From contig CM055820.1 in the NCBI GenBank assembly GCA_029582265.1, forward strand, positions 18,558,485 to 18,622,484: 64,000 bases of DNA. Reading direction: 5' to 3'. A model generated the notes under the pieces. It made no database searches. It saw only the letters and a program-made list of their open reading frames with translations, and was not told the DNA's origin. This document shows positions 23,424 through 35,347 of this stretch, in pieces; positions within the stretch are counted from its first letter, which is position 1, and each line of letters starts with the position of its first letter. Position numbers and translations under genes: made by a program. Source of the DNA: Zoroaster sp. YZ-2022. Taxonomy: Eukaryota; Echinodermata; Asteroidea; Forcipulatida; Zoroasteridae.

Positions 23424-23546
23424 GGGTCCTCTCTTGGAGAGGCATAGGCGTTGTGTTCCCCCAACAGACACGAAGATCCCCTTTCAGTAGAACGCAACGT
23501 ACCTTGTCTCCAGCAGCTTCGTCTGGTTCCGTCCTTGCGGAGATTG
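23424..23546 (-). pseudogene. Degenerate paralogue of the secreted-protein exon 3 (copy 1)
   Basis: The minus strand encodes ISARTEPDEAAGDKVRCVLL, close to VSARVCFLGTEPDEAAGGRV of the gene at 25061-25536, but the VCFLG part is lost and the frame is shifted after the CWGN region. It lies about 1.5 kb downstream of that gene. Not expected to give a product. Confidence 0.65.
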
Positions 23547-23689
23547 AATGTACTGCAGTAAATTAGATATGTGAACTTATTAAATATATTGATAACATAG
23601 GCTATTTGCGTTGGGAAATTTAATGATTTAATTGGTTTGCCCTACCGTCGTGTGTATTAAGCACTGTATAATTTGGCCTTTCCGATTGT

Positions 23690-24020
23690 CTGCGGAAAAA
23701 CTCCACAGGCAACTCGAGCGGGCTTAGTGCAGACGTCTTAACCTCTCGACAACCGAGCGTGCCCGATGACGACAGGCTAGCTAGAATCCTATATAGCAGC
23801 GGGTACCGCAATTTGCATTTATATAGAAAAATCTTACTTACCAGTGCATACATGTACGTCTTAACCACATATATTGCCCTGATGGTGACAGGACGGCTAA
23901 AAATGGGAGTTCGTGGGTTCGATTTCTTCCCGAGTCACCTGTGAGGATGTTTTCTTCAGACACTTGAAAAGTGTATATTGCTTTATAAACATGTCATAGA
24001 GCAACAATCAAATCAATTAA
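23690..24020. repeat. Rearranged tRNA-like SINE pieces
   Basis: At 23715-23765 the minus strand carries the head GCTCGGTTGTCGAGAGGTTA. At 23880-23940 the plus strand carries the box-B part GTGGGTTCGATTTCTTCCCG followed by the tail. The two halves lie in opposite orientation, unlike the intact elements at 28435 and 45840, so this copy was rearranged. The same arrangement is in copy 2 (about 40315-40645). Confidence 0.55.
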
Positions 24021-24589
24021 AATCATTATAGTTTATATTTAAATAAGGTTACAATTGAAAAAAAAACTCAAACAACTTCTATCCATCAATGAAAGCATAT
24101 TGACTGATGTTGAAACGTATGATGTGTTACTTACCTTTACAGTTATTCGGTGAACACTAATGTGTTGTATTGGCTGGGATTTCAGTCGTATCTGTGGTGG
24201 CTGCAGGCTGGGAATTTGTCGTACCTGTGATGACTGCATAGGTCGATGGAAGACAAAATAGGGTTGTTTGATGGTACACTATGATGATGTTGGGCGAAAT
24301 TGAGATAATAAATTTTAAAAAATTACATTAAATTATTTAACACATTTTTCGAAAAGTTAGAACTAAATCGGGAATTTTGCCACACAGATACAGCAATTTA
24401 AGTCATTGTCGTAATGGATGACGTCAGGTTTATGCAACAAGGTCGTATGTGAAACGAAGTTGCTGTACGGAGTAAAAAGCTTGTACGAATGCCTAATTTT
24501 GTGTAAAAGTTCTCCCAAGATAACCTTTTTGCATAAATAAAAGTAACGAAATCTTTTACATTTTTTTTATATTACTGCCAAAAGAAGTA

Positions 24590-24902
24590 CACTGTAAAAA
24601 CACATGTAAATTTACAGCAAAATGTAGGCAACTCTATTTCCAATAATTTGCTGTATTTTACATAACAAGTGTGTTAAACTGATTTTACACAATTTCTGTA
24701 AACGCTTAATAATGAAACTGCAGTATATTTCCATATTTGTTTTACCCATTCTGATTATGTTTTGTTTTCTCTTTTTCGGCCCACAAAGAATATGTAAATC
24801 AGTTTAACACACTTGTTATGTAAAATTGTAATACAGCAAATTGTTGGAAATAGAGTTGCCTGCATTTTTTCTGGAAATTTACATAATTTTTTTTTTACAG
24901 TG
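24590..24902. mobile_element. Foldback MITE, CACTGTAAAAA ends (copy 1)
   Basis: 313 bp flanked by TA. It starts CACTGTAAAAACACATGTAA and ends with TTTTTTTTTTACAGTG. The two arms are alike for about 100 bp each (GGCAACTCTATTTCCAA and GTGTGTTAAACTGATTT occur in both, inverted). Twin at 41241-41554. Confidence 0.8.
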
Positions 24903-25060
24903 TATGTATGTAACTATTCTTGTGTTCAAGTAAAATCTTGATAAAATAGTTCAGATTTAATATTTTATAATTATTTGTAAAATTTAATAAACGCTGCAAT
25001 TAACACGAAATCCCTAAAATTAATGCAAATTGACATTGTTGCACCGACCCAAAGATGCAT

Positions 25061-25536
25061 TTAATCCATACTTGGAGGAAAAGCCTTACTAGAGTCCTTG
25101 TCCATGCAACCGAACAATCTACGAAGTCCTTCAGCGTCCGTCGGTAGAGTATCGATGTAAACCGGTTTGTCCTTTCTCGGTGGTGCATAGGCGTTGTGGC
25201 CGCCCAACCCGACTTTAGTACAAGAACACGGATCCCCCGGCGGTAGAACGAATCGAACCCTACCGCCAGCAGCTTCGTCTGGTTCCGTCCCCAGAAAACA
25301 GACTCTTGCTGAGACTGAAAAAATGTAAGACAAATTTACTGAAGCTGGACTCTGCAACCTACCTGTGATCTCCTCATTACCGTACCGGTGCTCTAAATTA
25401 TTCAACATTTCAAGAAATAGATACAATAATAGGCTTATTATTCACTCAGTAGGATCTTCATATGAATTTGTACATACCCATACTAAAGAGAATTGCTACA
25501 AATGCAAAAAGCAGTCCATGCCATTTTGGTCACCAT
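25061..25536 (-). pseudogene. Small secreted protein, copy 1, frameshifted signal peptide
   Basis: Same three-exon plan as the intact gene at 41713-42462. Exon 1 is 25478-25536 (donor G|GTATGT), exon 2 is 25363-25392 (30 nt) and exon 3 is 25061-25314 (254 nt, ending TAA). Exons 2 and 3 are open and nearly identical to the other copy. Exon 1 has one extra A in a homopolymer (25506-25510, five A versus four in copy 2), which breaks the signal-peptide frame. This could be a real mutation or an assembly error. The intron between exons 2 and 3 is the empty site (AATT, 25333-25336) of the MITE found in copy 2. Confidence 0.65.
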
Positions 25537-25539
25537 CAC

Positions 25540-27300
25540 TTAAATAATTACTCTTTCAACCTGGAATGTAAAAGAGAAAAGAGTCACATAAATAAGCAAT
25601 ATAAATTATTTGTTGAATACTAAAGGGAATGTACATGAAAAGTAATGTTTGAAAAACTGTTTCTATATAAAGTATTCTTACCGTCTCTTTGAAATACAAT
25701 ATACAAACAACCTTTTCAGCTTTACACGTTGTATCGTTCTAGGGACAGTGAAACTGCATTCAGTTTGTATTCATTCTAAACGTGGAATTTAAGAGTCTTT
25801 CCTAAATTCGAAGAGAATTTATTTAATTTTTCTTAAAAAGGAAAGCACCTCATCCAATAATTCCTTTTACGGATTTTTTTTTTACCATCCCCAACATGAC
25901 ACTATAAGTAAATTTAAAATTCAAATTTGACCACTTATTTTGGAATTACCAATTCTATACATTACCTAATTCCAAGAAGAGCAATTTCCACTCTAATACA
26001 TTAAATTGAACCGAGGTGAAGCGAAAAGTAATGTCTTTGCCAAAGTAAACATAAAACTGTTTACCGAAAATGCAACTGTTGCATGCGGACTGTCAGATGT
26101 GTTTTCTTTTATCTGATTTGCGAGGTACGTAAGTTGGTTATTTAAAGCAGTTCCACTGGTATTCTGCAGAATGTTCTCTACTGCATACCTTACCACAGAA
26201 GCCTCCTGATCTTCATCAGTGACCAGCGAAAAATATATAATTTGTGTAAATGATTTTTATGAGCAAAATTTAATCGAACCACCCCATGTCTATGAGTCAT
26301 TCACGTCTAGGGAATTCAATATAAAGACAGTTGGGGTTATAAAACAAATTGATACATTGAATTGAATGAAACAAAGCGGTAATAAGGCCGTACTTTGCTT
26401 GTACTTTTGAGGTTCATGGTAGTTAAAGTGCACCATTTCAGCTTTAGTGAAGGTGTTTTCATTTAAAAACATAATTATGAGAAAATTAATACAGTCACAC
26501 GACAAGATGTTTCTTGATGGGCACGCGAGACGTAATACAATTATGTATTTCAGCGAAATGGTAATCGATTAATTAAAGCGTTGAAAAAACGATCGCGTTG
26601 GTTCAGAACATTTACCATTTAATTGGCAAATGTGTCATGCCCCCACATGCTTGCGCATCCCTTTTAAGGGTATGAATATACTATTATACAAATGAATTTC
26701 CTCACAAGAATAACACAATTTCCATTGTTATGTTCATTGCGAAGAAAACCATGGCTGAGGCGTACCAACCATTTTCTGTGCAGAGGTTTATTCCTGATAA
26801 TAAAAAAAGTGCCCATAAAAGGGGTTAAAGAGTGCAATTGAGATCGTATATTGATCGTTTATATACAGCTTCAGAGAAGTGAAATATAAAGACTTATTTG
26901 CACGCCATTTGCTGAAGTGTATCTTTCAAGTAATAATAACAGAACAGAGGGAAAGACTTGTGACTGCAAAAAGAAAGAAATATTATAATAATCTGCTTAT
27001 AATAAATACAATGCATTATTTTGTTGTGGGATCATGGTGATTACACAGCGCGAATGGTGCAAGCAATTATTGTCCCAAATACGTCTTCTATATGTCAAGG
27101 ACAAAACACAATTCAATTTCTTAATTTATTTAATTGAAATCTCCCCAATAAGCGGTACAGCAATTTGGGGCTGCGGCAAACTGACACAAATTATAATAAC
27201 ATTCTGTTTGGTAATAAATCCCATGCTTTGTTTATGGGCTTTGAGTAATAAAATTAATCTATAGTGGACATTCGTTAATTCGCTTCTATGCATATATAAA
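25540..27300. other. Non-coding part of duplicated block
   Basis: A pyrimidine tract and CAG near 25575-25555 on the minus strand could be a 5'-UTR splice acceptor of the secreted-protein gene. An open minus-strand stretch at 25993-26196 (ILQNTSGTALNNQLTYLANQ) is out of frame in copy 2 because of a 5-bp difference, so I do not call it a gene. Confidence 0.45.
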
Positions 27301-27310
27301 ATAGAGGGAA

Positions 27311-27394
27311 ATAATTTATCTCGGGATGACGACATCCTATCCTGGTGAAGACGACTTACTCATTTTAGGATGTCGTCATCCCGAGATAAATTAT
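27311..27394. repeat. Perfect 29-bp inverted repeat (copy 1)
   Basis: ATAATTTATCTCGGGATGAC... (27311-27339) is exactly reverse-complemented at 27366-27394 around a 26-nt loop. The same palindrome in copy 2 (44231-44259 and 44285-44313) has a changed loop. Confidence 0.95.
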
Positions 27395-27726
27395 CTCAGG
27401 ATCTCAACAAGTCGGATGGCACTTCCAGATCTCCGTAGTAACCCTCGAGCAGTGATATGCACTTCGTTCTCAACCACTTGTCCCTGGTGGGAAAAGTGAT
27501 TTCGGAAACTCTGATTGGTTTATACTTAACCACACACGCAAAAAACAGTTTGAATATTATTTCGAGGAAACAAAATCTTTCTATTTGTTTCTTCATTCTA
27601 AAATGTCTATATGGATTTTTTGACACATTTTGTATACTGGTTTTTCAGGAAATTTTTCATAAATGACAATCTATTATTTCACGCAATACTTGATACATAT
27701 CTACTTACTATTACATATCTACTTAC

Positions 27727-27895
27727 TATACAGCATTGACTCTCGGTATGGTCCATGTCACAGTATACGTTCATGTTTTGTTCATCATGGCGGATGGTGT
27801 ACACTTGCACTGTGTCTGGCACTTACAGCTTCCTGACAATCTAAATAATTAGTTTGGATTCTGCCGAAAAGGTTCGAGCTCGTAGCGAGAAACAT
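27727..27895 (-). pseudogene. FReD first-exon relic (minus strand)
   Basis: Minus strand: acceptor TTATCAG, then sequence for NYLDCQEAVSARH, and after a frameshift VYTIRHDEQNMNVYCDMDHT, with donor ATA|GTAAGTAG. It corresponds to the DCQDIL...YCDM exon of FReD genes. A short deletion after GCAAGT (shared with 45149-45316) breaks the frame. No following FReD exons are seen on this strand. Confidence 0.75.
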
Positions 27896-28434
27896 CTGAT
27901 AAGGCCTTTAAAAAGTCTCTGGTTTTCTGGTCTCCGCGCGCGTCGCCTCAGCACCCGCGCGTCGGCATTCTTAATTTTTATTTTGTTTTTGCTAGTGAAA
28001 CGATGTCCAATTGCAGCCCAAAAATTGCTGGATCGATTGAAATTCATAGTTCTTGTGCTTTAAACGACTTTTTTACGCCCAATAGGGTATGGGAATGTTT
28101 GCCCGATTTGTGAAGGGGGCCTCTATTAGCCACCACTTCTCTTTATTTGAGAAATTTGGTCTTCGCGTGTACAATTAATGTATCTACGTATTTCGAAACA
28201 AAACATATGGCGAAAAAATTGCGTCACCGCACCGATTTTGAAGCCGACCGATGACCAGAAACTGGGGACAAATTTTTGGCTTTAATACGAATAAAGAAAA
28301 GGTATCTCTTTAGCAAGCTATACATCGTCATGGTGCTATACAGTGCTATACACACGTGGTGGGCAATTAGTTAAAATAAATTGTTATAAACCTCGACGCA
28401 AGAATTTCACCAACATATAATGATCGCGGAACTT

Positions 28435-28640
28435 CGCTGCTATGATAGGATTCTAGCCGGCCAGTCGTTAGCGGAGCAAGCTCGGTGGTCAAGAGGTTAA
28501 GACGTCTGCTACTATTAATAATGCAGGAGGTCGGGTTTCAAAACCGCCCGAGTCGCCTGGTCAGAAGTTTTTCACAGATACTCAGAAAGCACTGAGTATG
28601 CAGTGCTATGCACACGTCGTGGTAGGCAAATTAATTAAAA
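28435..28640 (+). mobile_element. tRNA-like SINE
   Basis: Head AGCTCGGTGGTCAAGAGGTT (box A-like), box-B region GTCGGGTTTCAAAACCGCCC, then the conserved tail CACAGATACTCAGAAAGCAC. More decayed than its twin at 45840-46080. Confidence 0.65.
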
Positions 28641-29596
28641 AAATCAATTGTTGTAAAATGACGCAAGAATTTCTGGCCACAACAGGTATCTCTTTAATTG
28701 TTCAGTTAGTACGTCACTAATCATTTTGCCAATGGGAGGAGCACTTCGTATTCAATTTATTTGTTGACGATCGCCCTGCTCAGCTCTCTCAAACAGCATC
28801 CGCCGCTGTGGGCGCTGTTCACGACAAACTCGACTTACTGCGACGAGTGGCATATTTTTTGGCCGCGATAACGCGCCTCTATCAGTGGACCTTATTCATG
28901 TGGGATTGTAATGATCGTGTACAAAATACAATGTAATAATACCGGTCTTGCACGACGAAAACTAAGGAAAAGCGTTACTAAATGGCAAAATCTTGTGTAA
29001 AACGTAAACAATAGACAAAATATGTGCCATTTTTTTCACTTTAAAACGCGGAGCAGCATATTGAGATAAGAATATTTTAACAGGTTAGTTTTATGATTCT
29101 CTTGAAAACAAAAGAGGGTTGAAATGAACATACGTTACCAAATACAATTGCCAGTTCCTTTTTACCCTGCCAAGTGACAATTTGGCGCAGGAAAATAAAA
29201 ACAAGAATTGTAGCATCAATATTATGTCAGTGTTACTATAGATAAATCTATTTTGATTATAAAGGTTATTAATTAAAAATTTGGCCGTGTTTTACAGGCA
29301 ATTTATGAATTTGTTTTTGCTTTTATTTGAACATTGATAATTTCCTTTAAGCAAGAAAAAAATACTTTGAAATGGGATATTTCACAAAATAGTTGTCCTA
29401 AGCTTGGTTTAACTGCCAACATAAATTAATGATGGGATCTGCTATACACATAAATAAACCTCAAGCAATATGAATAAACCTCCAGCAATGAATAATACTT
29501 ATGTCTGAAAATTTGTTTGAACCACCAATCACCATAAGTACGTGATATCATTACATTAGTAGTTACCTATTGCATTGCATGCATTAACATACCATC

Positions 29597-30056
29597 AGTG
29601 GCGCGGCGGTAACCAAGGTGGGGGGGGTCAAGGGCAGCCCCACTTGTTGGCAACAAAAATGTTGTTTGTCTGTAAATTCACAAACTTGTTAGTTTTTAAA
29701 AGACATTTGGCGCTAACAGTATGTATAAACATACAAAACAAATAAATAAATAAAAATTAAATTAAAACAAAATAATAATAAGAAGAATAAAATAAATTTA
29801 AAAAAATAAAAAACCCAACACAAAACAGATTTTGTTTTGTTTTGTTTATTTATTTTTTTTTTTTTGGGGTTTAGAATATGCCTCCTCTGGGCATGGCGCA
29901 CGCAAACTACTTTGAAACTACTTTGAGCGACTTCAAAGATTATCCATTTCGGAGAGGAAAACAAAGTGAGAATTTGTCTTGTTCATATGAGTTGAATGTC
30001 TGTAAAGTTACCCCAAAAAATGTTTGTCCCCGCTCTGAAAGTCCTGACTACGCCAT
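29597..30056. mobile_element. hAT-like non-autonomous element, candidate
   Basis: Begins CAGTGGCGCGGCGGTAACCA and ends with GTCCTGACTACGCCATTG, so the ends are imperfect inverted repeats of CA(G/A)TGGCG. Further copies lie at about 47864-48318 and 49301-49727 through duplication. No 8-bp target duplication is clear. Confidence 0.4.
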
Positions 30057-30255
30057 TGACTCACTTGTCTCTACCAAATCGCAAAAGATGTCATGTGATA
30101 CAGAAATAATAAGACCACAGACCTGACTGGTTAAACCCAGAAAAACAGCAATTCAACATTTAAATATATTTTTTTTACCATAAAATCGGCCCAAAGTCGG
30201 GCGATATATCTTTAACAAATCCACGCATTACTTGACAAAAGGCATTTCTACTTAC

Positions 30256-31129
30256 TATAAAACCTTGATCCCCAGTAGGATCCATGTCACAGTAGACCTT
30301 CATTCATTTTCTTTTTTTTTTTCATTTCTGTAACATTTATTTCAATGCTGTCATTCATTACAATATGCACAATCATGTAGAAAATTACACAAGTAATACA
30401 TTAATAAATTAATTGATAGATATTATGTAGACAGTGATTTAATAGTAAGCAACAAATTAATGACAACACTTAGGAATAAGGTTAAGCGAGCAACTTTTGC
30501 TTTTGTGCCCCAACTCCTGGACAGACAAACAACAAACCAAGGTACCATAACATGAGAGGACAAATAAATCAGACAAAGACAAAGACAGAGTGTGAGACAA
30601 AGGCTAGATAAACAGTTCACAAATTACCTGTAATTTATGAATACATGAGTCTAGGGCTTGAGCTCTTAAGTTTTTCACAAAGGGCAAAGATAGAGAGGTA
30701 ATGATTTAAGAGAATCATCTAAACTCATTCCAGTATGAAATGCCTCGATGAACAACACTATTTTTAGACACATTGACGTTCTGTTGAATTGGACGAAAAA
30801 AATTCTAACGCTTCTGAGTATGTGAGTATGCATGAATGTTCGATGTTAAGAAGTAAAACAGGAATTCAAACAAGGAGGGAGTAAGTTATGGATACATTTA
30901 TACATGAATTTTCCCAGATTAAGGTGGTACAAGTCACTACATTGTAATATATTTAAATTAGCAAATAACGGAGCAGAATGATCACGGTAACCGGCATTCG
31001 AAATGGTTTGTTCACCACGGCGGACGGTGTACACTCCACTTGCATTGTGTCCGGCACTTACCGCTTCCTGACAATCTGAATAATTAGTTTGGATTCCCGA
31101 AAAGGTCGAGCTCGTAGCGAGAAACATAT
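30256..31129 (-). pseudogene. FReD first exon split by a LINE
   Basis: Minus strand: after an acceptor TTCTCAG, 31129-31004 encodes MFLATSSTFSGIQTNYSDCQ and EAVSAGHNASGVYTVRRGEQ. The exon resumes at about 30305-30256 with MKVYCDMDPTGDQGFI and donor GTAAGTAG. The two halves join in phase 1 to 0 like the exon at 17447-17571. About 700 bp of LINE sequence sits between them. No later FReD exons are seen on this strand. Confidence 0.8.
30306..31003 (-). mobile_element. 5'-truncated LINE 3' end
   Basis: The minus strand begins with GYRDHSAPLFANLNILQCSD and LGKFMYKCIHNLLP, the C-terminal region of many LINE reverse transcriptases, followed by frameshifted remains and a poly-A tail (T run at about 30311-30321 on the plus strand). 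It is inserted inside a FReD exon. Confidence 0.75.
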
Positions 31130-31556
31130 CTGAGAATTAAGAATAAAGAGATACACAAATAAGTTGACTTATGTGACAATTTTGCATCATACCCTACAAT
31201 CGTTCATCAGTGACGTCAAGCACAATCTTTTTGCTAATGAGAGGTCATTATCCCTTTCGATCCCGCGGGTTCCAAAAAGAGCCTTTGTTGTGATACCCTT
31301 TGATCCCGCGGGCTCCAAAAGGTGCCGGGAATCGTCATGCTCTTGACGCCCAAGGCGACTTAAATCACCACCTGAAAATGCTTGAGCCTTCTTTTGTTTG
31401 GCGACCTCTATTGACAGGAATTAAGCTTTTAAAACTTCATAAAAGCGCGCGTCCCTTTGCGGTTTCCCCACTTTGCTAGCGTCCACTCGCCTTGCCACAA
31501 CGGTCTGTTTTTTAGTCGCATGATGGAAACGGACATAAGTTGATGGCATTTTGGCT

Positions 31557-32838
31557 GAGATTTTGGCAGACAGTGGCTCAGAATCGGATGACGATGTAAC
31601 GGATGACGATGAAGGCATTTCTTCCGACGACAGCATAGAAGAAATTCCAGCGGCATTTCAAGAGGTAAAGCACAGTAAAAACTAAAAAGTGAATAACAGT
31701 TACTCTTCCCGGCCCAATGCAAACTAATAATGTAATTCAACGATATTTCCTATATGCGTAAATATATTGATGCCCATTTTTTTTATATGCTCCCAAAGGG
31801 GGTTACAACTGTTGGAGTTGAGGAAAGGTAAATTTAGGAAAAATGGATCCCTTGAATAGGAGTGACCAAATCCCCCCCTGGACTGGGGCAAAAAGTCAGG
31901 CAGTATGATCGTAACCAAAGTGCTCAAGTAAAAATGTACAATTTAGTAGTTTGTTGGGGTTATTTATTCATTGAAACAGCAAGTTGATGTAAAGAGATAG
32001 TATGCATGGAAATTTTTAACATCACAATTCAGCCTTGGTCGTGCTATTTAGCGTCAACAAGCTGAAAATGCACTCTTAAGCTTCCAAAAGAATAATGCCC
32101 TTCATATCTGAAAGGCCCTCATAAGTCGTATTATGCAAGCAAGTTGGGGAATTCACATTCACAATCCCACATTAAAACGAAAATTTATCGCGAACAACTT
32201 TCGGAGAGTGGAGGCCGCCATCTTTCTTTTCTCAGCGCAATATTCATTTTGCGCATGACCCCCTGTGGCCTGTGCACATGCAGCAAAGTAGCAGTGAGAT
32301 ATTGCATTTACAAATGTAGGACCGAGATTAATCCTCCTTTGCCGTGTTTTTCTGTTGCAGCCTACCTACCAAGGTGACAGCTGGCCGAGATCAAGGAGGA
32401 CGACAGGAAAGTTAGATTTCCGATCCGGTTGGGAACGACGAGATGATTACGAGTGTGGGACTGTGCAGTTCACTGCAAATCCTAGCCCCACCGGCGACTT
32501 TGCAAGCAGCACTGTCCGGAAGCGGGAGATCTTCAAGCTGTATTTTTGTCAACTCGTGTGGGATATGCTCGTCGACGAGACTAATCGCTATGCGCAGCAA
32601 ACAATAGACTCAAATCCTGATCAACAGTTCTCCTGGCACCCAAGCAACATTCCCGAAATGATGGCATTTGTGGCACTTCTCATTGCTATGGGCATAAACA
32701 AATCCTCTCAACACAAGATGTACTGGTTGACGTCTGAAATTCCTCGTAGGGCCTTGCCTAAACGGGACTTTCCAAAGTTCGGTCCTTGATAGAAGTCCTC
32801 GTCCCGAAGTTTCTCAACCTGTATAACCCTGCGCAGAA
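31557..32838 (+). pseudogene. piggyBac-like transposase remnant
   Basis: An acidic stretch DSGSESDDDVTDDDEGISSD (exon ending 31664 at GAG|GTAAAG) joins in phase to an exon starting 32361 after TCTGTTGCAG. The second exon contains LYFCQLVWDMLVDETNRYAQ and WHPSNIPEMMAFVALLIAMG, matching the N-terminal part of the piggyBac DDE transposase. After 32789 an out-of-frame LIEVLVPKFLNLYNPAQ, a later piggyBac segment, shows an internal deletion. No upstream ATG fits. A LINE reverse transcriptase then cuts in at about 32839. Confidence 0.75.
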
Positions 32839-34391
32839 TTTGAGGAAGATGTACGCCGCGAGTTCAGTAAGCTTGTGCCATGTAAATCTTCTGGGCCAGA
32901 CAATCTCTCACCACGATTATTGAAATTGTGCGCCGATCAGCTATGCTGTATTTTTAGTATTATTTTTAACTACTCATTTATCAATCAGTCTGTCCCCGAC
33001 ATTTGGAAGAAGTCATGTATCATCCCAATTCCTAAGAAACCGAAAAGTATCAATGCATGAATGACTCTTTAAGCCCAGTAGCTTTGACCTCGGTTGCCTT
33101 TAAATCCTGTAAGTATCATGCATGAATGATCTTCGCCCATTCGCTTTGACTCGCTGTTTTAAACTTGGGCATTGCGTATGAATGATCTTCGCCCAGTAGC
33201 TTTGACTTGACCTCGGTTGCCTTTAAATCCTGTAAGTATATCATGCATGAAATGATCTTCGCCCAATGTGTAGCTTTGACCTCAGTTTGCCTTTAAATCC
33301 TGTAAGTATCATGCATGAATGATCTTCGCCCAGTAGCTTTGACCTCGGTTGCCTTTAAATCCTGTAAGTATCATGCATGAATGATCTTCGCCCATTGGCT
33401 TTGACATTGTAGCTTTGACCATAATATGACCTCGGTTGCCTTTAAATCCTATGAACGTTTAGTTTTACCACAACTAAAGGGTATAGTGAAGGATTTTATT
33501 GATCCTTCTCAGTTCGCATACAGGAGTGATAGGAATTGTGAAGATGCTATTTTAACAGTTATTGACAGTGTAACCTCTCATCTGGATCTCAAATCGGTTT
33601 CCGAGGAAAAAACAAGATCAATGGTATAGAATTGTAGGCAATTCCGAAGCGAGAATTATGTTCTTTCTGACTTTTCATTGGCCTTTCAAATACACAATCC
33701 AGTCGCATCTGTTGGCAACTAAGCAAGTTCGTCCAGCAGGATGTCTACAAGCGCTCATGATCTCCTGGGGTCCTGGATTATCTTACCTCCTCGATCCCAG
33801 TTCGTAGCGGGTGCAATCTGTCTCTTCCGATATTGTAAACTCAAGCTAACGGGGTGGGCAAGCACCGCAGGGTACAGTTTTGGCGCTTCTTTCCTGTTCA
33901 GCCTATGCACATCAGACTATAGATCCGGAGCCGATTCAAGGTCCGATTGTCAAAGTTTGCCGATGACACTGCAATGGTTGGACTGACGTATTTCACAATG
34001 ATGACTCTACAGTGCGTATTCTAATGAGATTAATAAGTTTGTGGACTATTGTAAGGGCAATTTTCTTGAACTCCAACATTAGCAAAAAACAAAAGAAATG
34101 GTTATTGATTTCAGAACCAACAAATTTGACTCCCTGACTCTCATTGTTATTTCAGGCTCCCCGGTTGAACGGGTCAATACCTTATAAATACTGAAGGTTA
34201 TTATAAAATGATAAACTCAGTTGGTCGATAATATAGATATTATCATGTCGAAGTTAAATTCTGCCTCTATTGTTTAAGGAAATTGGAAATCATTTCATGT
34301 TAGATCATGGGGCTCATTTTGTCAAGCCAGTTTTATCGTTCAGTAATTACCAGCGTTTTCACTTTGACATGGTATTGGTGTGTTGGGAGCA
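32839..34391 (+). pseudogene. LINE reverse transcriptase, broken, ends at gap
   Basis: Plus strand shows KSSGPDNLSPRLLKLCADQL, CIIPIPKKPKS, RPVALTSVAFKSYERLVLPQ, the PQGT box (33865-33876), and FADD (33956-33967) with DYCKGNFLEL after it. These are RT motifs in the right order, but stops and frameshifts separate them. A minisatellite (33054-33450) has grown inside the coding region. The 3' part is lost in the gap. The clade (CR1/Rex-like) is a guess from motif style. Confidence 0.8.
33054..33450. repeat. Minisatellite made from an RT coding motif
   Basis: Six imperfect units of about 55 to 72 bp, each starting TGAATGATCTTCGCCC and most ending TGTAAGTATCATGCA. A unit codes for NDLRPVALTSVAFKS, the conserved RT segment that continues only after the last unit as YERLVLPQLK. 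Confidence 0.9.
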
Positions 34392-34891
34392 NNNNNNNNN
34401 NNNNNNNNNNNNNNNNNNNNNNNNNNNNNNNNNNNNNNNNNNNNNNNNNNNNNNNNNNNNNNNNNNNNNNNNNNNNNNNNNNNNNNNNNNNNNNNNNNNN
34501 NNNNNNNNNNNNNNNNNNNNNNNNNNNNNNNNNNNNNNNNNNNNNNNNNNNNNNNNNNNNNNNNNNNNNNNNNNNNNNNNNNNNNNNNNNNNNNNNNNNN
34601 NNNNNNNNNNNNNNNNNNNNNNNNNNNNNNNNNNNNNNNNNNNNNNNNNNNNNNNNNNNNNNNNNNNNNNNNNNNNNNNNNNNNNNNNNNNNNNNNNNNN
34701 NNNNNNNNNNNNNNNNNNNNNNNNNNNNNNNNNNNNNNNNNNNNNNNNNNNNNNNNNNNNNNNNNNNNNNNNNNNNNNNNNNNNNNNNNNNNNNNNNNNN
34801 NNNNNNNNNNNNNNNNNNNNNNNNNNNNNNNNNNNNNNNNNNNNNNNNNNNNNNNNNNNNNNNNNNNNNNNNNNNNNNNNNNNNNNNNNNN
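34392..34891. other. Scaffold gap, 500 N
   Basis: Exactly 500 N, so the real size is unknown. It separates the LINE debris from copy 2 of the duplicated block. Confidence 1.
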
Positions 34892-35048
34892 GTTACCAGC
34901 CAGCCTTTTACCAGCCAGCCTTTTACCAGCCAGCCTTTTACCAGCCAGAGCCATAAATGTCATTGAAATCGCTACTTTCGCTTGTACTTTTGTCAGTCAC
35001 ATGAACACAATTATGATAGCCATGATGTCATCGTCCTTTTTCTCGAAG

Positions 35049-35314
35049 GTGATGGCCTTACAACACACCAACACGCATTCTCAGCATACAACCAAGACAA
35101 CGACCGATCCGGTCCAGGGGATTGTGCCGAGATATTCAAAGGAGGTTGGTGGTATGTCAAATGCAAGAAAATTGAAAGTAACCTGAATGGCGTGTACAGT
35201 AACACTACAGACGTGGAAGAGTATCAAGGAATACAGTGGAATACATGGAACGGTACAATGACCTCCCTTAAAGCATGTGAAATGAAGATACGACGCAACC
35301 GCTTTGTGGGTTAG
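35049..35314 (+). CDS. FReD last exon, copy of gene B exon 3
   Basis: Identical by eye to 18869-19134: acceptor TCTCGAAG, GDGLTTHQHAFSAYNQDND, GGWWYVKC, KACEMKIRR, TAG. The upstream exons, if any, fall in the gap. Either the end of a third FReD gene or the second haplotype of gene B. Confidence 0.75.
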
Positions 35315-35347
35315 TAAAATTCAATGGAACATTTATTTCCACTTTAC

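Larger units (their letters stand above)
18683..30134. repeat. Large duplicated block, copy 1
   Basis: From the 15-bp minisatellite through the last FReD exon, the secreted-protein gene, the palindrome at 27311 and the sequence up to CTGACTGGTTAA at 30134, the order and almost every base recur after the first gap at 34892 to about 48392. The FReD exon is identical by eye in both (18869-19134 and 35049-35314). Differences are scattered single bases, short indels and whole-element insertions in copy 2. Confidence 0.95.

Noticed and set aside
24127..24245. Thr/Pro-rich linker exon (GTTNSQPAATTDTTEIP) on the minus strand
   Set aside because: Acceptor and donor exist, but the Thr-rich frame meets a TAG before the donor, in both copies as far as visible; it is more likely a 33-bp repeat.
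25993..26196. Minus-strand open stretch of 67 codons
   Set aside because: The matching region in copy 2 has a 5-bp difference that destroys the frame; no flanking exons.
34270..35186. Open frames running through the first gap
   Set aside because: They consist mostly of N; the only real sequence is the minisatellite and FReD flank.
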